Shown: positions 58,324 through 64,000 of the stretch, piece after piece
Numbering within the stretch: position 1 is the first letter of the stretch
Layout: each line of letters begins with the position of its first letter
Assembly: GCA_021811315.1 (NCBI GenBank)
Contig: JAJZPF010000007.1
Coordinates: forward strand, 1-64,000
Length of the DNA stretch: 64,000 nt
Direction: 5' to 3'
From: a bacterium
GTDB lineage: Bacteria > Elusimicrobiota > Elusimicrobia > Elusimicrobiales > UBA9959
Program-made: the position numbers and the translations under genes
Notes under the pieces: model-generated
Seen by the model: only the letters and a program-made list of their open reading frames with translations
Database searches by the model: none
Told to the model about the DNA's origin: nothing

Positions 58324-61300
58324 CTACCGCACCACAGCGAATTTTCCGGTTTTCTTAAGTTTTTGCCCGGACTTTTGTGCCTCTATGCTATAAAGGTAGA
58401 CCCCGCTGGGGATATGGCCGCGCCAGACGTATTCATAGGCGTAGCTTAACCCGTTGCCGTCGTCCAGCTCAACTGGAAGCCCCGTCAGGATCTGCTCATG
58501 CGCCGCCCTGCCGCTTATGGTGTAGATGGTTATTTTCACGCTGTCGGCTATGCCGGTCTCTATATGGAAGACAGGGGCCTCACTGCCTTTCGCGGGGTTC
58601 GGGAACACGTAGACCTCGCCCAGCCTGAAAGCGGGGTCGGGCCCGGCGAGGGCACCGGGGCCCACCGTAGGCATCGCGGACGCCTTGGTCTTCGGGCCGC
58701 CGCCCGTAGGCGGGGCGGGCACAGGCAGAGTCTCGCCGGACTGAATAAGATTACCCGTGCCGCTCACGGCGGCGGTTCTTACGAAATAATGCCCGCCCAG
58801 CAGGGCGTTGCCGGTCAGTTTCATATCCGAATAGGGAGCGTACAGGCAAGCCGCGAGAGACCCCCCGCCGTTGAATTTCAGTTCGGAGGTCGTACTGACG
58901 ACTATTGAAAGCCCGGTAGCCGGGCCGGAAGCGTTCATAGAACTCCCACCGTTTATGGACACGCCGCCTTCCACCAGTATGTCCACTTTCCCGGCAATAG
59001 TGATACTTGAGCCGCCGCTCAGTTCCAGGCCTTTGAAGTAATAAGTCCCGGTGGTAAGGGTTATCACGGCGTGCGAGGCAAGTACAAGCTTGCCGCCCAC
59101 CAGATACGCGGACACAAGCGCGTTATTGTTCGCTTCGGCGGCGCTTTGTGCTATACCGGCGGTATAGATCGGCACCGGAGCGACAGGTGTTGCGCCGCCG
59201 GCCTGCTGCCCGGTTATTTGGGCTTTGCCCGATATGGTTATGGTGCCGGCCGTGACATCACCGAGTATCCTGGCATTACCGCCAAGGCTGACAATGGCAT
59301 TAGACTTCACCGTGCCGGCAATATCCGCCGTACCTGACATATCCAGGCCGGATACCGCCGCAAGGCCATCAGCCCGCCAGCTTGAAACAGCCGCTATTTT
59401 CTCTTTGGGTATTTCCAGGTTGCTTGTGTTGTCTTTAGCCCAGTACCTGATCATGTAAGTGCCCTGCTCAGGGATGGTGAACGGCGAAGTATAGGCCTTC
59501 ACAGGCGCGAGGGCGCCGGTCTGGAGATTCTCTAGTTCGTAGAAAATAGCATTAAGCCCTGACGCCACCCCGTTCATTACAGGATCGGCGGCGGACAATG
59601 TGATAGGAGTATTCTGCATTAGCACAGGCAGACCGATGACTTCGGACTTCGGCTCGCCCAGGCTAATGCCCGTGGACGGCGGGGTATTGTCCACGGCTAT
59701 TATCGCTGACTTGGGCGACTCGGCGTTCTGCACACGGTCCAGGGAATAATACTCGAGCGTATGCAGTCCCTCGGCGGCTATAGTGAAGCTGCCCAGATAC
59801 ACCTGCCAGTTGCCGCTGTCTACCCTGTATTTAGTGAGCATCACGCCTGAGGCGGTGTAATTACTTAGCGGGTCGGCAGGTGTAAGAACGATACCGGAAT
59901 CTTTGGTGAGATAAATTTTCTCCTCACCGGGCGCTGAATACCGCACACCACTTATAGACAGCACAGTAGCAGGCGCTGTATTATCAACCCACAACTCGGC
60001 GGCTTTTACCGCTTCCGTATTGTTCACATAGTCTATGGAGTAGAAGGAAACAACGCGCTTGCCTTCGGTGTTCAGCTTGAACCGGGAATAATCGCCGAAC
60101 GCGCCGCCGTCCACTGTATATTTTGTCTCTTTAACGCCTACGGAGACTTCGTTCACGACAGGGTCAGCGGCTGTGATCACAATGTCAGTCCGCTGGCTGA
60201 TATATTGCTTATCAGTATGCGACTGGTCACCGGATAACGACAGTTCGGTCACCGGTTTGGTACCGTCAACATAGATTGCCGTAGACTTCGTTATCTCTGT
60301 ATTGTTCACATTATCTTTAGCGGTGAAGTTAACGGTCCTTATTCCCTCGGCAAGGCCGAAGGGAGCGGAGTATTTATTCGTCGCCACTGCGTCTATCCCG
60401 TAGTATATCCCCTCTACACCCGAGGCCACCGCGCTGACGACAGGGTCCGCGCTTTCTAACGCAATGCGGCCAAGGGCGTTAAGGTAGAATTTTCCGCCTT
60501 TTTCGATCCGGTCGCCGCTCGGCGCAAACCACTGGCTTACCGGGGCTGTGGCGTCGCTTTGTACCTCCAGGACGCGTTCCGCCTCAACATTTCCGACATT
60601 ATCGCTAGCGCGGTATTTTATCGTGTGCCGGCCTTCGATGAATCTAAGGGCCTGTGTATACTTAATCCACGGTCCAGAGTCTACCGCAGTTTCTATACGC
60701 TCAACACCGGCGGCTACTTCGTTTACAAGCGGGTCAGCCGCAGCAAATGCCAGCCCACTCACCGGCGTTATATAGCGCACCCCGTCTTTAATATACAACG
60801 GCTCGGAGATATTAAACGCGGTGACCGGAGCCGTGTTATCCACGTAAATTTGCGTAGACTTGAATACCTCGATATTTTCAACAAGGTCCGTCGACCGATA
60901 GGTTATCGTATGCTTGCCTTCGCCCAGCGATATCGGCTGGGCATAAATTTTAAGGGCGCTTCCATTATCAGCGTATTCTATTTTCTTCACACCGGCCGCT
61001 CCGCCGGCGGAAACAGGGTCCCAGGCAGCGAAACTGAATTCGGTAGCCAAAGAGGCGTAGAAAATCCCTGGCTCTGTTCCGGAATACTGGCTGCCGCCTG
61101 TGATATCAAGAGCACTCGACGGGGCTGTCGCATCCACCCACAATTCTGCAGTTTTCACAGTTTCGATATTATTCACATAGTCCGCGGAATAATAGGAAAC
61201 TAACCGCTTGCCCTCGGAACTCAATTTAAATTGCGAATAATCGCTGAATCCGCCGCTATCCACCGCATATTTTGTTGCCTTGACGCCTACGGAAACTTCG

Positions 61301-64000
61301 TTCACGACCGGATCGGCTGCTGCCATCAATATATCCGTCCGCCGGCTGATGTACTGCCTGTCATTTTTATACTGGTCGCCGGAAACAGAAAGTTCTGTGA
61401 CAGGTTTGGTGCCGTCCACATAGATCACCGTGGACTTCACTACCTCAGTGTTGCCCACATTGTCTATCGCCTTGTAATTCACTACCCGCACGCCCTCCCC
61501 AAGGCCGAATGCGGAATTGTATTTTACGGCAGGTACGGCGTCTATGCCATAGTAAATATTCTCGAGCCCGGAAGCCACATTGTTCACCAAGGGGTCGGCG
61601 CTAGCAAGGGCAATGCGGCCTAAAGAGTTAAAGTAGAATTTGCTCCCGCGCTCTATCCAATCGCCGCCGGACACCGACCATTTGCTTGCCGGCGCAGTAT
61701 TGTCGCACTGGACTTCAAGGCTGCGTTCCGCCTCCACATTTCCAACATTATCTATGCCACGGTATTTTATCGTGTGCCGGCCCTCGGCAAATTTCAGGGC
61801 CTGCGTATACTTAATCCACGGTCCAGAGTCTACCGCAGTTTCTATACGCTCAACACCAGCGGCAACTTCATTCGAAAGCGGGTCAGCCGCCGCAAATGTC
61901 AAAGCGCTCGCCGGCGTTATATAGCGCGCGCCGTCTTTAAGGTACAGCGGCTCGGAGATATTGAATGAGGTAACAGGCGGCGTCGCATCTATAAATACCG
62001 AGCTGGACTTTTCCACTTCCAGGTTCTCAAGATTATCTTTGCTGCGGTATTTAATCAAGTACCCACCGTCGGCCGCGGGCAAGGTGAATTTAAGAGGCGC
62101 AGTTGAAACGACGGCGGCGTTTATGCTGTAGGCCGTTTCCTTCACGCCGCTCGCAAAGGCGCCAGGGTCTATGGGTGCAAGTTCAAAAAGCGTCCAGGTT
62201 GAGACATAATTCAGATAAGCCGGCCCCGAAACGCGGTTGAACGCCGTTTGCGGCGCGGTATTATCCACTATGAACGTGCTGATAATTATTTTCTCCACGT
62301 TACCCAGCACGTCTTCCGAATTATAGGCGAGGCCGTATACCCCGTCGGCTTCGCGGTCCAGGCTGAACGTGGAAATAAAGACTTCGCCCTGCTTTGGGGC
62401 CGGGTTCGGGAAAGCCCATTCCCTTGCCCCGCCCGAGGCGATACGCGCGGACTGGCTCTTTACCCCAAGGCCGCTGCCGTCCATTACAGCCACCAGGTCG
62501 TCTACACTGGCCAGGGTGAACGTGGTGCGCCCGGTCACATATAAGTCCGCGCCGGCACGGTAGCCGCCCGCCGCCGACAACGCAGCCCGGGGCGGCAGCA
62601 CGTCGTGCACAACCTCGAACACGCCGCCCGCCGCGGAACTTATATTATCCGCGAAATCAGCCGCGCCCACGGTAAGCTGCCACAGGCCGTCGTCCAGGTC
62701 CAGCGGTTCTATGAGCTGGCCGTTTACCACCACTACGCTTGAAGGTCTGCCGCCGCGCGGGCTGCCCAGATCTTCCAACTGCGTAAGCACAGCCGTTGTC
62801 TTAGGCGCGGGGTCAAGATTATCTTTAACCGTAAAATACATACCCACTTTCTCCCTAGTAGCCACATACACCCGCCCCGCCGCCGGCGAGGATATAGTTA
62901 TGGCCGGCGCGGTCCTGTCTATATTAAGCGCCACCGTCGCGGTAGACGACCAGCCCGCGTAATCCAGGCAGTACCCGGAAGCGGTCTGGCTGGAACCCTC
63001 GGTTGATATTATTTTTGCCGGAGTGCAGTAAGCAATTCCTGAAAGCGCGTCGGTACCGGCAAATGTGACAGCCAACGGGGTGTTATTCCAGCCATAGTTG
63101 TTTTTAGCGGGAGTCTGAGCGGCTGTAACGATCGGGCGTGTAAGGTCCACATTCACAGCAGCAGTCGTATAGCTTATATTTCCCGCATTGTCCCGGCACC
63201 AGCCGGAAAGTACCTGCTCCCCGCCTTCGGCTGCAACTGTTCCCGAGGAACACTCCGCAACCCCGGACAAAGTGTCTGTCCCATTGAAAACAACTTGAAC
63301 CGCCGTATTGTTCCAGTTATTGCTATTCGCCGGAGGAATCAGCCTGGAGCCGATCTGCGGCTGGGTGCGGTCTATCTTAAAGGCTGTGGATTTCTCGGTT
63401 TCGGCATTTCCGGCTTTGTCGGTGCCGTAATAATATACGCTATACAGCCCGTCCGCGCTTACGGCCACCGACGAGACATACACGCCGGAACTTACCAGAA
63501 CCCCGCCCCGCTCCAGGCGGTAATTTGTCTGCCTGATACCGGAAAGCGCGTCTATTGAATCGAGCGATATTGAGACCGGCGTATTGTACCAGCCGTTCAC
63601 AATGCTGCCGGCAAGCCCCGCCGTGGTCGCGGGCCTGGTCATATCGATGCTGACCGCACGGAAAGCGGTGCGTGTGTTTCCCGCTTTATCCTCGCAGTAG
63701 CCGGTGGCAAACTGCTCCTTCCCCTCGGAAGGCACTGGTATGTCGGCGGAGCAGGAAAGAACCCCGGAAATATCATCGGAGCCGCTGAATGCCACCGTCA
63801 CAGGCGTATTATTCCAGTTGAAGCTATTGGCCGCGGGGTTTGCAATTACAGTTACAACAGGGGACGAAATATCAATATTAACTACGGCGGTAGAATAGCC
63901 GATATTGCCGGCAATATCCCGGCACCAGCCTGAGAGCGTCTTGCCTGCGCCTTCTATGTATGTCCGGGAGGAAGAACAGATTTCCGTGCCCGATAGGGTA
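58324..64000 (-). CDS. Giant Ig-like repeat surface protein with C-terminal sorting domain (5' end beyond window)
   Basis: At least 1890 residues; the frame is open to the window edge at 64000, so the N-terminus is missing. The visible N-terminal part has Cys-containing Ig-like repeats (NNTPVTVAFSGSDDISGV, then CxDxAGN). A long array of ~95-residue OmpL47/Ig-like repeats follows (AADPVVNEVSVGVK, TKYAVDSGGF, EGKRLVSYYS, VDGTKPVTELS). After that come a beta-helical polymer-forming-type domain (about 59,390-58,740) with repeated short strands, a Pro/Gly linker, and a FlgD-like/type IX sorting domain (VYVFPNPAKG, VKITIYTISGRAAHEQ, GVYLYSIEAQKSG). Within the array a four-repeat block is duplicated in tandem with a 1149-bp period. 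Likely secreted to the surface via a PorV-type system. Confidence 0.9.
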   Translation of the reverse strand, partial: TLSGTEICSSSRTYIEGAGKTLSGWCRDIAGNIGYSTAVVNIDISSPVVTVIANPAANSFNWNNTPVTVAFSGSDDISGVLSCSADIPVPSEGKEQFATGYCEDKAGNTRTAFRAVSIDMTRPATTAGLAGSIVNGWYNTPVSISLDSIDALSGIRQTNYRLERGGVLVSSGVYVSSVAVSADGLYSVYYYGTDKAGNAETEKSTAFKIDRTQPQIGSRLIPPANSNNWNNTAVQVVFNGTDTLSGVAECSSGTVAAEGGEQVLSGWCRDNAGNISYTTAAVNVDLTRPIVTAAQTPAKNNYGWNNTPLAVTFAGTDALSGIAYCTPAKIISTEGSSQTASGYCLDYAGWSSTATVALNIDRTAPAITISSPAAGRVYVATREKVGMYFTVKDNLDPAPKTTAVLTQLEDLGSPRGGRPSSVVVVNGQLIEPLDLDDGLWQLTVGAADFADNISSAAGGVFEVVHDVLPPRAALSAAGGYRAGADLYVTGRTTFTLASVDDLVAVMDGSGLGVKSQSARIASGGAREWAFPNPAPKQGEVFISTFSLDREADGVYGLAYNSEDVLGNVEKIIISTFIVDNTAPQTAFNRVSGPAYLNYVSTWTLFELAPIDPGAFASGVKETAYSINAAVVSTAPLKFTLPAADGGYLIKYRSKDNLENLEVEKSSSVFIDATPPVTSFNISEPLYLKDGARYITPASALTFAAADPLSNEVAAGVERIETAVDSGPWIKYTQALKFAEGRHTIKYRGIDNVGNVEAERSLEVQCDNTAPASKWSVSGGDWIERGSKFYFNSLGRIALASADPLVNNVASGLENIYYGIDAVPAVKYNSAFGLGEGVRVVNYKAIDNVGNTEVVKSTVIYVDGTKPVTELSVSGDQYKNDRQYISRRTDILMAAADPVVNEVSVGVKATKYAVDSGGFSDYSQFKLSSEGKRLVSYYSADYVNNIETVKTAELWVDATAPSSALDITGGSQYSGTEPGIFYASLATEFSFAAWDPVSAGGAAGVKKIEYADNGSALKIYAQPISLGEGKHTITYRSTDLVENIEVFKSTQIYVDNTAPVTAFNISEPLYIKDGVRYITPVSGLAFAAADPLVNEVAAGVERIETAVDSGPWIKYTQALRFIEGRHTIKYRASDNVGNVEAERVLEVQSDATAPVSQWFAPSGDRIEKGGKFYLNALGRIALESADPVVSAVASGVEGIYYGIDAVATNKYSAPFGLAEGIRTVNFTAKDNVNNTEITKSTAIYVDGTKPVTELSLSGDQSHTDKQYISQRTDIVITAADPVVNEVSVGVKETKYTVDGGAFGDYSRFKLNTEGKRVVSFYSIDYVNNTEAVKAAELWVDNTAPATVLSISGVRYSAPGEEKIYLTKDSGIVLTPADPLSNYTASGVMLTKYRVDSGNWQVYLGSFTIAAEGLHTLEYYSLDRVQNAESPKSAIIAVDNTPPSTGISLGEPKSEVIGLPVLMQNTPITLSAADPVMNGVASGLNAIFYELENLQTGALAPVKAYTSPFTIPEQGTYMIRYWAKDNTSNLEIPKEKIAAVSSWRADGLAAVSGLDMSGTADIAGTVKSNAIVSLGGNARILGDVTAGTITISGKAQITGQQAGGATPVAPVPIYTAGIAQSAAEANNNALVSAYLVGGKLVLASHAVITLTTGTYYFKGLELSGGSSITIAGKVDILVEGGVSINGGSSMNASGPATGLSIVVSTTSELKFNGGGSLAACLYAPYSDMKLTGNALLGGHYFVRTAAVSGTGNLIQSGETLPVPAPPTGGGPKTKASAMPTVGPGALAGPDPAFRLGEVYVFPNPAKGSEAPVFHIETGIADSVKITIYTISGRAAHEQILTGLPVELDDGNGLSYAYEYVWRGHIPSGVYLYSIEAQKSGQKLKKTGKFAVVR

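Noticed and set aside
1-64000. CRISPR arrays, tRNA and rRNA genes, Moco or other known riboswitches
   Set aside because: Intergenic gaps were read and none showed regular spacer-repeat patterns, cloverleaf features or known riboswitch cores; a covariance-model scan was not possible here.

Overview
The window looks like a chromosome segment of a GC-rich, diderm, non-model bacterium, most likely an Elusimicrobiota member. That guess rests on the combination of a pilMNOPQ type IV pilus locus, a complete V-type ATPase operon, a PorV/PorQ-like outer-membrane protein beside a giant Ig-repeat surface protein with a FlgD/T9SS-like C-terminus, Tat export and outer-membrane porins. No 16S gene is present, so the placement is an inference. 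Almost all intergenic gaps are short and most operons use 4-nt stop/start overlaps.

Region 1 (1-24,560) is an accessory island. At the left edge is the 5' part of a large serine recombinase on the minus strand, cut by the window end. Two near-identical 347-bp repeats in opposite orientation (812-1158 and 24177-24523) enclose about 23 kb. All protein genes between them read leftwards. They form an arsenic module (arsR, arsP-like permease, small thioredoxin, DGC-domain protein, arsF-like, arsG-like, arsM, arsC, ACR3 pump), an AbrB-radical SAM maturase, and an anaerobic respiration module. The respiration module has a leaderless small ORF, a PhnD-type lipoprotein, a histidine kinase, a LuxR-type regulator, a porin, a Tat-exported [Fe-S] subunit, a 1069-residue molybdopterin reductase of the TtrA/SrdA/ArrA superfamily, tatA, tatC, and Moco genes mobA, moaA, a moaC-mog fusion, MOSC and moeA, plus a TauE/SafE permease. 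A Fic protein sits at the distal end. The island thus carries its own sensing, cofactor synthesis, export, catalytic and detoxification functions for an oxyanion, probably arsenic, though the reductase substrate is not settled.

Region 2 (24,585-32,003) is housekeeping ychF followed by a signalling block: a membrane adenylate/guanylate cyclase, an NP-repeat protein, and five response regulators without any histidine kinase. Two of these are inverted REC-GGDEF paralogues. Region 3 (32,099-41,478) has a PcrA/UvrD helicase carrying a 360-residue intein, a NUDIX hydrolase, a helical exported protein, a cardiolipin-synthase-like phospholipase D protein and two tandem O-antigen-ligase-like membrane proteins. 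Region 4 (41,495-48,708) has pilMNOPQ, a degenerate Gfo/Idh/MocA-like protein, a membrane protein, a small conserved-looking protein with a good promoter, and a UbiE-type methyltransferase.

Region 5 (48,709-57,065) is the V-ATPase operon in the order G/H-C-I-K-F-E-A-B-D (leftward), with degenerate GGGAATC-like intergenic repeats that form the last codons of subunit B. Region 6 (57,160-64,000) has a strong terminator, a PorV-like protein and the 3' part of a giant repeat protein, which contains a 1149-bp tandem block duplication and continues beyond the window. No rRNA, tRNA or CRISPR array was recognised.
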